A stretch of DNA of 64,000 nt, taken from positions 96,057,456 to 96,121,455 of the forward strand of contig OX328132.1 in NCBI GenBank assembly GCA_946811695.1, given 5' to 3'. Below, one piece after another: positions 31,878-42,828 of this stretch. Below the pieces are notes generated by a model, which did no database searches, was not told the DNA's origin, and saw nothing but the letters and a program-made list of their open reading frames with translations. Every line of letters starts with the position of its first letter. Within the stretch, counting starts at the first letter, position 1. The position numbers and the translations under genes are program-made. The stretch comes from Gonocerus acuteangulatus. Taxonomy: Eukaryota > Arthropoda > Insecta > Hemiptera > Coreidae.

Positions 31878-32805
31878 CGAAATTCACGCTGTTATGTAAA
31901 AATAAAAATAAAAAAATCTTCTAGCCCACCTTTTGCAAGGTACAATGTATTTATTGACTTATTGAAAATGTGACGAATTGATTGATGTTTTTATTCTTCA
32001 GATGCTATTATGTTGGTAGATGTAATTATGTAAGTAGAAACCGTTTTTACCCAATGTAAAATCATGCTGTGGTACAGTAAGTAAAATGGTTCTTTATTCC
32101 GACAGAGATTTATGAATGGTCGAGAAATAAATCCCAAGAAAGGCTGAAGGCCCTATTTCCTTTTCTTGAAGGAGGCGAGTGGGAGTGACCCCGCAAATCG
32201 GACCACTATTTACTCACATAACAAATAACAACCTATCTACTTTTAATACCATTGCACTGAAATCATTTTTCCAGATTGAGGGCTGTTGCTACATTCTTTA
32301 ATTGAGATGAAATCGTTGACCGCTGGGGAGGCGAAGGTAGATTTTATTAGGGCTCGGTTGTGGTATCTTAACAAAACTACATTTTTACGATACATTACCT
32401 ATTACTTTCAAATATTTACAGAACGTTTTATCCTCAATATATTATTTAAAATTGGCTAAACTACATTCAGTTTTATTACTAAATATTAATTTAATTGTAT
32501 CAACCAATGAATAAAAAATTTATTAAATATGTTATAACTACTGAGACACAGCTAGGTGCTAGGTGGATGTGTCAGCTATAGTCCGTTCAGTTAGATGGAA
32601 TACTTCTAATCCGGCATGCGCGAAATTAACCTTATTAACCTAATCACTATGAGGTTTAAAACGGCTAAGTATTGACAAATATTAAACACTATTTCCTTTT
32701 TCTGACCTTTTAAAGCCTTCCCTAGTCTTAAACGAGACATAATCAGTTTTTATAATGTTTTATCACGTATCGTGTTGTTCATTGAAATCGCGTTTGCCTG
32801 TTCTT
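31878..32805. other. Intergenic, no gene recognised
   Basis: AT-rich. Nothing recognised. Confidence 0.5.
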
Positions 32806-32813
32806 ATTGACAG

Positions 32814-33682
32814 CAGAGTAGGGCACAAATCAACTAAACGATTGACAAATCGATTAAATTCTAATTATGACTAATCAATCATGGGATAAAATATTATCAG
32901 AATTAGTCGTGATTAAATTATTCTCGTTAATCATTAGTCATAGGTCATATTAAGCATTAACCCTTTGTTGCATCGTGATATCTGCAGGCATCAAATTATA
33001 TTTAATTTACCGTAAGCAGCAACGTGTGTCAAAGGGACTGGAAGATTTTAAACGTTGTACTTTTTCATGATAAAAGAAAAAAAAATCATGTGTCAAAGGG
33101 TTAATCCTATGTGAAATTATTCATCAATCTATCCGTTAGTCGTCAATTATTGATAGTCTATAGTAATGATTGACATGACTAACGTTGAAAATACTTTCCC
33201 TATGAGGCTAATACCATCTTGTTTATATATATACATTGGGGATTAAAAATCCTTCATGAAGCAGTTCTGTTTTATCTTTTGAACAGACTGTTCAGAACAG
33301 TGAACGAGGAAACCTTTAAGCCTTGTGCTTTAAAAATGTGAATATTATTGTAAATATGATTACTATTACGACCAACACTGAAAATATCAGTCAAACCCTT
33401 TTTTATAAGAATTATTTTGAAATTTTATGAAGTTAATCATCAATCATAAATCTAGTTTTTTAGTATTTAATCATCAATCTGCGTACGTTAGTCAATAATC
33501 ATTAGTCAAAGCCTCTTTCAATCACTAATCATTAGTCAAAAATCATTGATATAGAGGTAGTTAGTCGTTAGTCATTAATCTTGGAGAAATATTGATCAAT
33601 CATTAATCGTCGCTCACATCCCGATTACTCATTTAATCATTAGTCATTAGTTACAAAATTAATCACAGTTTGCCCTACACTG
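32814..33682. mobile_element. hAT-like MITE, 869 bp, 8-bp target duplication
   Basis: It begins CAGAGTAGGGCACAAA and ends TTTGCCCTACACTG, an inverted pair. Flanking 8-mers ATTGACAG (32,806-32,813) and GTTGACAG (33,683-33,690) differ by one base, as expected of an aged hAT duplication. Subterminal regions are packed with TAATCATTAGTCA-type words on both sides, typical of transposase binding arrays. No transposase. Confidence 0.8.
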
Positions 33683-33690
33683 GTTGACAG

Positions 33691-34480
33691 ACGTTGATTG
33701 AAGCAAACAAAGAAATTTATTTTTAGATTCAATTTTGAAGAGTGCTACTTCTACCTTCTAGGGCTGGAGGGGTATGCACTCCCGTGATCGTGAACTTGTC
33801 ACAGATCCTCTTTCGGTTAATTCGTGGAACATAGGAAATTTTTTGTGACCCCAACTACTTTCAGGTCTTTGTATCCAAGACAATCTCAATTAAGTAACTC
33901 TTTTAGTGAATCTTCTTATTCAGTTGTAGTGGACAGAAATATTCGGATTGCATTGAAGGAATTACGTACGGAGACGATAAAAGGAAATGATTCTGTTCGA
34001 AGGTTTCTAAGCAGATGGTTTTTCGTCCTAGAAGGGAAAGTAGTTTTCCTGAGTAGTTTTCCCGTAATGGAGATGGCATGGCTCCTGGGTCATTGAAGTG
34101 AGCCAATTCGTTTCAACATAAAATTCTTTTATTCCCCATACCTGCTTTTATGACGTTACTTCACTTTTCCAGGATCTTATTACTCTAATTACTTTGCTTC
34201 ACTGGACCTTATTAATGGAATGTGGCTTCTTTTCGCTCCCAAAGAGATACATGAATCATCAATTTATCCCAATCCTATTTCATATCTCAGTAAACGTGTA
34301 TTCTTAAAAAGGATAATATTTTCGATCCCCCTCCCGAAACCATTTTATTTGTGATATGTTTATCCTGGCCTTTTTAATATTACTGAATAACAGCGGAAGG
34401 TTGAAAGGTTTAGACCCATGGGCAGTCTATAATGTTTCTTTGATGTAACCAGAAATGTTTTAGTTGTAAGTTCCTAAAGA
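33691..34480. other. Intergenic, no gene recognised
   Basis: The 90-codon frame at 33,824-34,096 has no ATG start, domain or splice context and is not called. Confidence 0.45.
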
Positions 34481-34556
34481 GGCTAAAATCCATAAAGGAT
34501 TTGGAGCAGAAATAACAGTGTGCTTTTTCATTAACCTACCGCCATATTTAAGCAAT
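34481..34556 (+). repeat. Fragment with degenerate hammerhead-cassette end
   Basis: CCTAAAGAGGCTAAAATCC and the end CATTAACCTACCGCCATATT recall the cassette at 14,618-14,712. Confidence 0.3.
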
Positions 34557-34559
34557 ATA

Positions 34560-34985
34560 CAGGGCATATCATTTGTAGTTCAGGGACGCAAAAATGAGCG
34601 TTCTATCTCAACATGCAGAGGAGCTACTCAAACTTTTGTCTTTTTTAAAAACTACTGGCTTTTCTAAAGAAAAACTGAGTTTTCGGAATTTCTGGTCAAT
34701 GCAACGTGAACAAAAACCACAATTTTGGAATCTACATTAAATGTACAATAAGAAACACTCGTTATTGAAATATTACCACGTAAATTAAGAGCTATATTCA
34801 AAGGCATATTGATGAGAACGTTTACTATTAGATTTGTATTAAATTATTCAATATTTATTTAATCAGCAATTTTTAGACTTAGAGGTTTGCCTCCCCCTCA
34901 AAAGTTGCATTATTTAATAAGCTTCAAAATGGTACCAGGTGATTCAGGTCTAAGTAGCCACGCTCTAGAAGGTGATTCTGGACAA
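34560..34985 (+). mobile_element. Solo arm of the 58-61 kb mariner-like family
   Basis: From CAGGGCATATC onward it matches 58,951-59,440: TGAGCGTTCTATCTCAACAT, GCAGAGGAGCTACTCAAAC, AATTAAGAGCTATATTCAAA, GAGGTTTGCCTCCCCCTCAA. It lacks the SINE2 tail seen inside the 59.1 kb copy. It ends at about 34,945 after AAAATGGTACC. Confidence 0.9.
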
Positions 34986-36425
34986 CATTTACAACAAAAA
35001 ACTTCATGAGAAGTATGGTCCGATTCCGAAGGGAAAAGCAGTTATGGCCAATTTTCTGTATTTTTAACGTACTCTTGCTTTTTATTGAATAAGAAAGGAT
35101 TACTCAAAAATGGTTCTATATAATTGTATTATAATTATGTCATCATAAAATTTCCATTAAAAAGGTAGTCCTGTAAGTATTGAACCTGTAGTCCCTTAGG
35201 GGACTAAGGAAAAAAATCGCAATGAGGGCAACCTCAATAGCTACTTTCGTTCGGAGGAAAGAACTAATAAAAAAACAAAAAAAAAAAAAACAGATTTATT
35301 AGCCTACTAAAATGACTTGTATTTATTCTATTCAAATAAGAGTTGAGATTATGTGAGAGATAGACGAAAAACATATAAAATAAACGGAAATATTGAAAAT
35401 TGTAGATATATCCTGAAATTTATTCTAGGGCATACACATTTCTCTTACTTGCTATTTACACCGAAAAGATGTTCTCACAGAGCATTCCTCTTGAATAGAA
35501 TCAATCCATCTTATTCTTTGTCATACACGCCCTTTTCTTCTTTTTCATTCGTATTCTGTAGGTTTTTTAATGAATCAATCTTAGGGCTAATATTTTCAAC
35601 TAAGGTAAATACTCGTAATTAACTTTTACCAGTTCACTCTTCAAAGATAAATTCTTATCCTATGCCTATAGGATGATGATTTTAATTCGGAATTATGTAT
35701 ACCACTGGACGACACACTTCAGTGGTATCAAGCAATGAATTTATGACTATTTACGCCTTGTATTATGTACCATTTAGGTAGACGAGATGAAGAAATTCGA
35801 AATTGACGATAAGAAATTTGGGCGTTTCATAAATCATTTACGTATTCATTCATTTATGTATTTCCGGGCTCTAGCATCAACAAAATCGCCCGTTATTGTT
35901 GAAACAGTATGTGTGAAAGGAAAAACCAAGTTTGCTTACCAGCAGAATACGTCCACTGGTTTTATTTTTAGCGAAATTCGCGCAAATAAGATTATAACGT
36001 AAAACATTTAGCGTTTAAAGGCTTCAAGGTACTCCATTTATGGACACGAAGGTGTGACGAAGGAATGAAACCTTTTTCAAGGCAAAACCTTTAAGGCTTA
36101 GGGTAAATCCTAGGAATTTTAGTTCAGGATAGTCAAAGGCGACAGGCTGACTTTATATTTTATTCACATGTTTTATGGTCCGTCCAAACGCTCGTGATTT
36201 GCTTAAGGCTTACTTGCACAAAATGGTTTGTACACAGAAGCCCGAGTGTGTGGACGAGAAAATTGTATACCGTGCAGTACTAAAAGCGCGGCTTGTGGAC
36301 TGTTGAAAATGTTGAAGGAAACTGCACAAACTCTAGGTTTGTTCGGTATTTGTTGTTTTGGTCCGTGTGGACGAGCTTCGATCTAAGCCTAGAGCCTTTT
36401 AAATAGTTTGAATGAAAACTTTAGC
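34986..36425. other. Intergenic, no gene recognised
   Basis: Contains an A-run (35,275-35,290) and CGTGTGGACGAG-type words (36,180-36,375) that may be remains of a DNA transposon end. No supported coding region; the ORFs at 35,353-36,002 lack domains. Confidence 0.45.
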
Positions 36426-36429
36426 AGAT

Positions 36430-36990
36430 TTACATGCAGGTAAGTAATCTGGTCATACATTGGTGGTAATTTCTTAAAAAGCGACTTTCTGGGATGGCTC
36501 GGGAGATGAAGGAATGGTTGAAGGAGGCTGTTATATGAGTAGAAGGATAGAGGTGAGAAAGGCGGGAACGGGTACTACGGAAATGGACAGAGGATCTAAC
36601 CTGCATGCCGTGATAGATGTAAGAAGGGGATTTGGAAGAAATGGTCTGGTAAAATAAGAATCCAATGAAGTATTGTTGTCGATTTGATGGAAATACCCAA
36701 TTCAACTAGAAATACCGGTGAAAATATGAGCATCCCTGGGATTTTGAGGTGAGGTGTAGGGTTAAAGAATTTAAGAGCGGCTATTGTGCGACGGATAATT
36801 AGGGATAAGAGATTTTTTCACGAGAGGGTTTGGTCGAAAACGAGGCCAAGGTTTTTGGCAGAGGAGACATATTGAATAGGACTGGAGTCAATGGTGAAAG
36901 AAGGGAGTGATTTCAAGAGGGGAGCTGAGCCTATTACTAAAACCTTGGACTTCTCCGCGTTCATCTTTAATTTGTTGGTCTTGGCACAAG
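36430..36990 (-). pseudogene. L2/CR1-like LINE reverse transcriptase, C-terminal remnant
   Basis: The minus strand reads KTNKLKMNAEKSKVLVIGSA, then IQYVSSAKNLGLVFDQTLS: the 'W..N.LKLN..KTE.L.IG' and 'AKNLGV.FD..L' motifs after the RT palm in L2/CR1 LINEs. After stops and a frame change the C-terminal end appears as VRSSVHFRSTRSRLSHLYP and HSFISRAIPESRFL, the family's closing 'SFFPRAIRLWN' region. The fragment lacks the catalytic palm and has at least three breaks. It is a 5'-truncated dead copy. The frame covering 36,430-36,705 is only its last segment. Confidence 0.68.
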
Positions 36991-37392
36991 TAGTGAGTCA
37001 GTAGATCTCATCCGTTCTCATATAATTCCTCCATATATTGGGAACTTCAAGCAAATAATCCAGTGGATTTATTTGAGAGAAAACATTTCTTACCAGCAAC
37101 CATTTTCTAATCCAAAAGGACAGGCACTTTTTTTTTTGTTTTAAACTTATTTTTCATCAAGCACAAAAGATACAACTTTAAAAACAATGCTGTCCATCAG
37201 GCTACATTTTAATATTACTAGTTCTATTGGTGAGTTAGCCAGAAGGATTGGACTGAACTTGCGCGTGTTTGCCTGTATCTGGTGGACAGGGCACGGGGAT
37301 ATGGTAAAATTGCGCAAAATATACCGTGCAGTCAAGACACTGCGTGAGCACCCAATTTTACACATTTGTACATGTTAGTTACGTAGAGGGAC

Positions 37393-37400
<8 letters not shown>
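36991..37400. other. Intergenic, no gene recognised
   Basis: Nothing recognised. Confidence 0.45.

Positions 37401-37444
<44 letters not shown>
37401..37444. repeat. (TA)n microsatellite
   Basis: About 44 bp of TA preceded by GTGTGTG. Confidence 0.96.
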
Positions 37445-37449
<5 letters not shown>

Positions 37450-37880
37450 TATATTTGAACAATAAAATGAGGTTACCAATATGTAGTAAAACTTCTAAGA
37501 AGTAATACCACTTAATGCCAAAATATTACTCAGGACTCTTTATCTGAGCTTTAGAAGTCACTCGACTCGAAAGGTTAAGAGGATGCAGTTCATGCGTGTC
37601 GGACCTTATTACAGGCTGGTCCCCAAAGTGAGCTTTCGTTTTGTTTTTCTTGTTCATTAGCTCCTAGAATTACTTATGTCATAGGCTTCCTCAGATAAGA
37701 TAACGTTAAAAACTACTCTAATAGTGCTTCTTCTAAATAATAAATATTAAGTTTTTCTGGCACTGCTTGAATATCCATCTGTCCAAAGCTATGTGAATAT
37801 TCTCCACAAAAATCACTTATCACTAATATAAGCCTGACTAGTCTTTGACAATTATTTAAAATTTAAACTCGTCGAAGCTA
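37445..37880. other. Spacer with repeat-module fragment
   Basis: 37,578-37,604 carries GGATGCAGTTCATGCG and GTCGGACC, a degenerate copy of the 40-nt module at 4,669-4,712. Nothing else. Confidence 0.45.
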
Positions 37881-37909
37881 CTTGATAATTTGGTGCCTTC
37901 AGCTCGCCG

Positions 37910-38238
37910 ACGTCTCATTTACTGGCTTTCACGGGGACTGGTTATGCATGGCCCCTAGGGCGGGTCTAAATGAAGAGTTTGAAGGGATCGGATTATGTAA
38001 ATGGTTCTTCGCCGAACCGGAGCGTAGTCTGATCAAGCAATTTCTCGCCGATCTCTTGATCCTTCAGCACCTTCCCAAGACCTGAGGAAATTTCAAACCG
38101 AATATTAATATAACTCGCTCCCACCAACTTCTCATCTACCCATTGAAATGTAAAGAGGCGATTCGCTATTAATTTTCTTTGAAAACTGTTTTCAATTGCT
38201 GTAAATAAGACAAAGAGAACTCTATATACATTATACAT
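37910..38238. other. GC-richer patch with overlapping frames, possible exon
   Basis: The minus-strand frame 37,993-38,238 (KLIANRLFTFQWVDEKLVGA, then INIRFEISSGLGKVLKDQE) looks protein-like. The plus frame (LADVSFTGFHGDWLCMAPRA, ending 38,085) is preceded by TGCCTTCAG, a fair splice acceptor. Neither is recognised, and they exclude one another as coding. Composition is less AT-rich than the neighbourhood. Confidence 0.22.
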
Positions 38239-38249
38239 TTGTATATATA

Positions 38250-38690
38250 CAGGGTGTCTCGAATTTAAAGGGCAAAACTACAGCAGCGTATAGGGGACCC
38301 AAAAACTAAGTCAAAAAGTCACTTTGCTCGGCTTTCCTTCGCTTAGAGAAAATAACAAAAGAAGTTTTAATTTTTGCACTTATTTATTTAACTTCTATTT
38401 ACTTTATCATCTATTTAATGTAAATATTGCTCAAAATGTTACCCTATTGCGGCAAAGCAGTATTTCATCTACCACTGACATCATAAATTGCATCTAAACG
38501 ATGTTCTAGTGATATTTTATGCACTGGATCTATGATTCTATCTCTTAATTCCTTTTCTGAGTTGATGGGCACCGAAGAAACTTCCTACTTCAGGAATCCC
38601 CATACGAAGAAATCCATGCCTGCCATATCAGGTGATCGAGGTGGCCAAGGTACCATTCATTCACGTCCAGTCCATGTGAAATATTTATTG
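38250..38690. mobile_element. Mariner/IS630-like element fragment
   Basis: The left end TA|CAGGGTGTCTCGAATTTAA is followed by a non-coding end region and the transposase tail at 38,411-38,674 in minus orientation. The other end is missing. Confidence 0.75.
38411..38674 (-). pseudogene. IS630/Tc1-mariner-type transposase, C-terminal remnant
   Basis: The minus strand reads WTGRE, stop, MVPWPPRSPDMAGMDFFVWG, FLK, stop, EVSSVPINSEKELRDRIIDP. The block W-P-P-R-S-P-D-(L/M)-x-x-x-D-F-F-x-W-G is the hallmark around the last catalytic acidic residue in this transposase group. At least four in-frame stops. Only about 88 codons survive of ~350. It is not related closely enough to the 59.5 kb copy to be the same insertion. 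Confidence 0.8.
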
Positions 38691-39260
38691 TAAAAATATA
38701 AATTTTATTTAACTGAGGCAGTCTCTTGGAAAATAAAGTTACAATTGAACATATTAGTTAATATTTTGAGATTGGCCTTATATTATGTAATCATTATGTT
38801 GGCCAAACTTTTTCAACAGTAAATATAAGAAAGAAATGATTCCAAAGACTAAGAACGAAATTATTATAATGGAGAAGAAATATCCTAGACTGTGGTATAC
38901 AAAAGAAAAGAAATCAATTTTGATTTGGTCCTTATGGAAGGTTGGGAGGTCCGTAAGTGGGTTTGCCTGAAGGAAAACGCATGGTCCTAAGAATGGGAGG
39001 GAGGTTCTGCTAAGAATACCTCCAAGGAGATTCTCTTTGCTTGAGGGTGTAACAGGGTTAAGGGCTGGTTTTCTACTTTTCTTCTACTCACTCAATAGAT
39101 AATTCTTACTGACAACTAGTCAAGTCTACTTTTTAATTACTTTATTATTATTGGGGCTTGGATAATGACGTTATTATCTCAGAATATGCATCTGTTATTA
39201 AACAAAAATCCGACTTGCAGGAACTACTTGACGCATCGAAACCCCGTTTGGACGGTTCTT
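38691..39260. other. Spacer, no gene recognised
   Basis: AT-rich. 39,204-39,238 is a minus-strand copy of the 40-nt module (AAAATCCGACTTGCAGGAAC). Confidence 0.45.
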
Positions 39261-39284
39261 CCTTGTTTTGTTAGTAAATTTAAA

Positions 39285-39485
39285 AAATACAATGCAAAAT
39301 ATGGGTAAAGAGGAAACCCTTCTATTCATAGGCCTATTTGAGCCCTTAGAAGTGCTATTTTCTCATTTCCAAGGGCACCATTTTATAGATCTCGACGAGA
39401 ACTACAACTTTGCCCCTTTGAAAAATTTTGATATCTCAAGCCGTTTAGTAGTTATCTCTCTTGTGGCCCGCTTATCTGGGCCACC

Positions 39486-39487
<2 letters not shown>
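39285..39487 (-). mobile_element. Mariner-like terminal fragment
   Basis: It ends GGGCCACCCTG|TATATA, the reverse of a CAGGGTGGCCC terminus. The inner ~190 bp (GATCTCGACGAGAACTACAA, GATATCTCAAGCCGTTTAG) resembles subterminal sequence of such elements. Its partner end is not found. Confidence 0.5.

Positions 39488-39550
<63 letters not shown>
39488..39550. repeat. (TA)n microsatellite
   Basis: About 62 bp of TA, seeded at the TA target of the adjacent transposon end. Confidence 0.97.
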
Positions 39551-39554
<4 letters not shown>

Positions 39555-39747
39555 AATCAGTTGTGTTTTATTTAATATTTCAATAATGAGGATTTCTCTG
39601 GAATCGATTTAAACCATGCAGCTGTCTATTATAATCAATAGTCAATTGGCTGAAAAGATATTTATTTATTGAGTCTGGACGTGGACCTACCGGTGGAATG
39701 GCTTTCTTAGTTAAGGCATAAAAGACATGTATAGAGTTAAGTTGCAC

Positions 39748-39775
39748 CCGAAGAAGCATCTGTAGACGTGAAACG
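39748..39775 (+). ncRNA. Hammerhead-like motif, degenerate
   Basis: CCGAAGA, a partial stem AGCATC/TGTA/GACGT, then GAAACG. The U of CUGANGA is changed to C, so this copy would not be active. Confidence 0.25.
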
Positions 39776-39828
39776 TGCGGAGCAACAAAATTTGAATATT
39801 ATTGTGAAGTCGATTTTAAATAAAAAAA

Positions 39829-40269
39829 TATATAGCATTTCCAAGTCTATTTGAACCTTTTCCAAGTCAACTGTAACCTTTTACAAATCAAATGCCACCC
39901 TTTCCAATTCAAATTTAACCCTTTCCAAATGAGTTGAAACCCTTTCCAAAACATGTGTAACGCTTTACAACACAATTGTCACCCTTTGAAAATTTCAGGG
40001 ACCGAAAGTGTTATCACAATTTTGAAAAAAAAAAAAAAAAAATCGTTTTTAACAGTTAAATCAGTATTCTATCTATAAAATTGTTGTCAAATAGTTATTT
40101 AAAAATTTTATTTGAATTTCTATAGGCTAGAATTTTTTTATAAAAATTCTCTTGACATTTTTAAATAAAAGTTTTGCTAATAAAAATTATTTTAAAATTT
40201 TGATCTAAAAATTCTTGCTTGTAAGAATAAGGTATGAGTATTGATTTTTAAAAAATTGAAAATAAATAT

Positions 40270-40331
<62 letters not shown>

Positions 40332-40358
40332 GACGCACAGACTTTTTGGTCATTAGCG

Positions 40359-40397
<39 letters not shown>

Positions 40398-40764
40398 CAT
40401 TCCATTTATTTTTACATTTGTTTTGGAAACACCCTTCATTATGACAGAAAAATCTGAAAAATCATTGATTTTCGAAAATTGTATTCATTTCATTTTCACT
40501 CGTTTAATGTTTTGTCCCAATAATAGGAAATTAAAAAAAAAAATAAAAAAAAATTTTAAATTTTAAGGGTTAAATTTGAAATGGAAACGGATACAATTGA
40601 AATAAAAAGGGTGACAATTGAGTTTTAAAGCGTTACATTTGTTTTGGAAAGGGTTTCAACTCATTTTTAAAGGATTACATTTGAATTGGAAAGGGTTGCT
40701 GGTGACTTGGAAAGGGTGGCATTTGACTTGGAAAAGGTTCAAATAGACTTGGAAATGCTATATA
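39829..40764. mobile_element. Foldback built of seven 21-nt units per arm
   Basis: The left arm 39,835-39,981 is seven consecutive 21-nt units (variants of CCCTTTCCAAnTCAAnTGTAA). The right arm 40,609-40,755 is seven consecutive 21-nt units in reverse complement, pairing in order from the ends TATAGCATTTCC and GGAAATGCTATA. Examples of paired units: ATGAGTTGAAACCC with GGGTTTCAACTCAT, and ACAATTGTCACCC or similar with GGGTGACAATTG. The centre is AT-rich and interrupted by a SINE1 tail with T-runs. No coding capacity. Confidence 0.92.
40274..40397 (-). mobile_element. SINE1 3' tail fragment between two T-runs
   Basis: About 56 T, then ACGACGCACAGACTTTTTGG and TCATTAGCGAG (the SINE1 3' end on the minus strand), then about 34 T. 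It is a 5'-truncated SINE1 inserted inside the foldback centre. Confidence 0.75.
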
Positions 40765-40944
40765 TGACCTTTCGCCATTTTAAAATAAATTATTTAGAAC
40801 GAAAGGTCACAATCTTATAATACAATATAAATATCAATAGAAATTACTTTTTAACATTTTTGCGCATTGTGGCCAGTTGTATGCAATTCAATTATTGTAT
40901 TGTGACAATACAAATGACTAAACACGCATTTTATTCAATACTAG

Positions 40945-41400
40945 CTATTACCCATGTGTGCCATGCTACACCTACTTTCTGTCTATGACTCTCCCCGTAT
41001 CAAGATCTACTTGGTACCTAATTGTCTATACCCAGTTACGAAAATCGGTCAAACGATGTGAATTCGTTTTGGTTCATAATGTTAACGGCAGAGGCCAGCA
41101 CAACAGCACTTCATCAACAGCCGACAGAGGCCAGTAGTAGTCGATTCAAAATGGCCGTCACAATCTGAAGGGTTCAGTGTAGCCAATTTTTCTTGAAAAA
41201 AACTTTTGACCTTTTGACCAAATTTTGAAATTTGACTATTTTGACCTAGCCTAGGGGATGTCTCGTATCAGGGCCTACCTACTTGCCAAGTTTGGTCAAT
41301 ATCGGTCAAACGGTGTAGATTTGTTTAAGGAACAAACAAATAAATAAATAAACAGAAAAACAGATAAACAGACAGACACGTGATTTATATATATATATAG
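40945..41400 (+). repeat. LINE-tail-like repeat units
   Basis: ACTAGCTATTACCCATGTG and GCCATGCTACACCTAC match 1,700-1,735. GTTTGGTCAATATCGGTCAA with AACAAACAAATAAATAAATA and ACAGACAGACACGTGATT matches the 1,857-2,313 units and the inverted copy at 61,960-62,105. It ends in a short TA tract. Confidence 0.75.
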
Positions 41401-42160
41401 ATTTATTTAGATTTTTTTTTCTTCTTTTTTTTAGAATTTATTTATGACAGTTCTTCATTATTTGTAATGTTTGCATTTTAGATACTCTGTTATCTGAACA
41501 ACTGTGCAGGATTGCAGTTCCCTCTTCTCTGCTCTTATTCTACCTTCTCCTGTGATAGGCTCACAGGAAAATCACTCTCGTCGAATTCAAGAAAGCAAGG
41601 TAAGACATTATCATATATTCTGTTTTCTAAACATTATTAAATGTTATTTTGATTGTCTTCAACTATGCAGTTTAAAACTTCCAAAAATACAGATAACTGA
41701 AAAATTTAGTGTAGCCGTAGGATTGTTAAGCCAGCCTGCATCCTTTAGCACTGCTTTTGCTTACAGAATATTCATACACCTCAATTATAATAATTTCATT
41801 ATGTCTCTATACATAGACATAATTAATAAACAATAAACTTAAAACAATTTTAACGGGGGTCATTTTCGGTATCTAGTAGACAGGGAAGGAGGGGGGGGGT
41901 TGGGGTTTAAGGGCATAAAACTACTAGGTCATCACCACCCTATGACTATAGTTAACTCGTGTGCAGTGTAATTTTAGGTTGAACAGATTGAATTTCGTGT
42001 TTAAGACAATGTTGCTTTGGACAAAATTACTGTAGCATAGTTGCAAAAACCCAATATATGTAAATCCGTAAAAAAACATATATGAATATATTTACTTATT
42101 TTTTTTAATTTTATTTTTGGAATCATATACTAGTGATTCCGATACTTTTGATCAGGGGCC
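41401..42160. other. Intergenic, no gene recognised
   Basis: The 110-codon frame 41,504-41,836 has no ATG start and no domain. A G9-like run lies near 41,890. Not called. Confidence 0.45.
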
Positions 42161-42164
42161 GAAA

Positions 42165-42350
42165 ATAACTATTAATTTTTATTTCAAATGAGTTTCAATT
42201 AACCTTTAATTTTTTTTTTTGAAAATGAAAATACAAATTTCATCGTAATTTATATATTTTATTATTTTTTTTAAAAAAAATTGTCTAATAATTTTTATTT
42301 CCAAAACTTAAAAATAAAAATTATCTGAATAATGTTATTTCAAAATTTTT
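42165..42350 (+). repeat. AT-rich direct repeat, left copy (right copy 46,190-46,380)
   Basis: AATGAGTTTCAATTAACCTT, TTCATCGTAATTTATATATT and AACTTAAAAATAAAAATTAT recur in the same order at 46,190-46,380. The Jockey-type LINE lies between the copies. Confidence 0.8.
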
Positions 42351-42828
42351 TTTAATAACAATTTTTTATTATTTTAACTTTAAACATTATTTTAAATAAA
42401 AAAAACAATATTAGTGCCATAATGAATATATTTATTGATTTTAAGAGCTCGCATACATAACGACTAATATGAATTGGAACAAAAACAAAAAAAAAAAGTA
42501 ATGCACAAAAACAAATCCTAGAAGAAGAAGAAGAAGAAGAAAAACACATTTATTGGGTCGGCTTGATTGTAAGCCTTACAAAAATTTAACAACAAAACAT
42601 ATAAACATTAAGTTAAAATAAATGAACATTTTAAACAATATGTGGAATATTAGCTGTAAGGACTGATCAGCAAATAAATTGGCTGTCTCTATAATATAGG
42701 ATTTAGGATGTCTTGAGGCAAGCGTGCTTTAAGGCGTCGATTTACTGTGACTTGTCCTATTCCCAGTTCTTGAATCTCTGCTGGAAGAGTAGTGAGATAT
42801 TTCAATGTCGTGACCTTCAGAAAATCCG

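Noticed and set aside
36180..36380. hAT or other transposon end (GTCCGT..ACG and CGTGTGGACGAG words)
   Set aside because: The inverted partners do not align over more than a few bases and no target duplication is visible.
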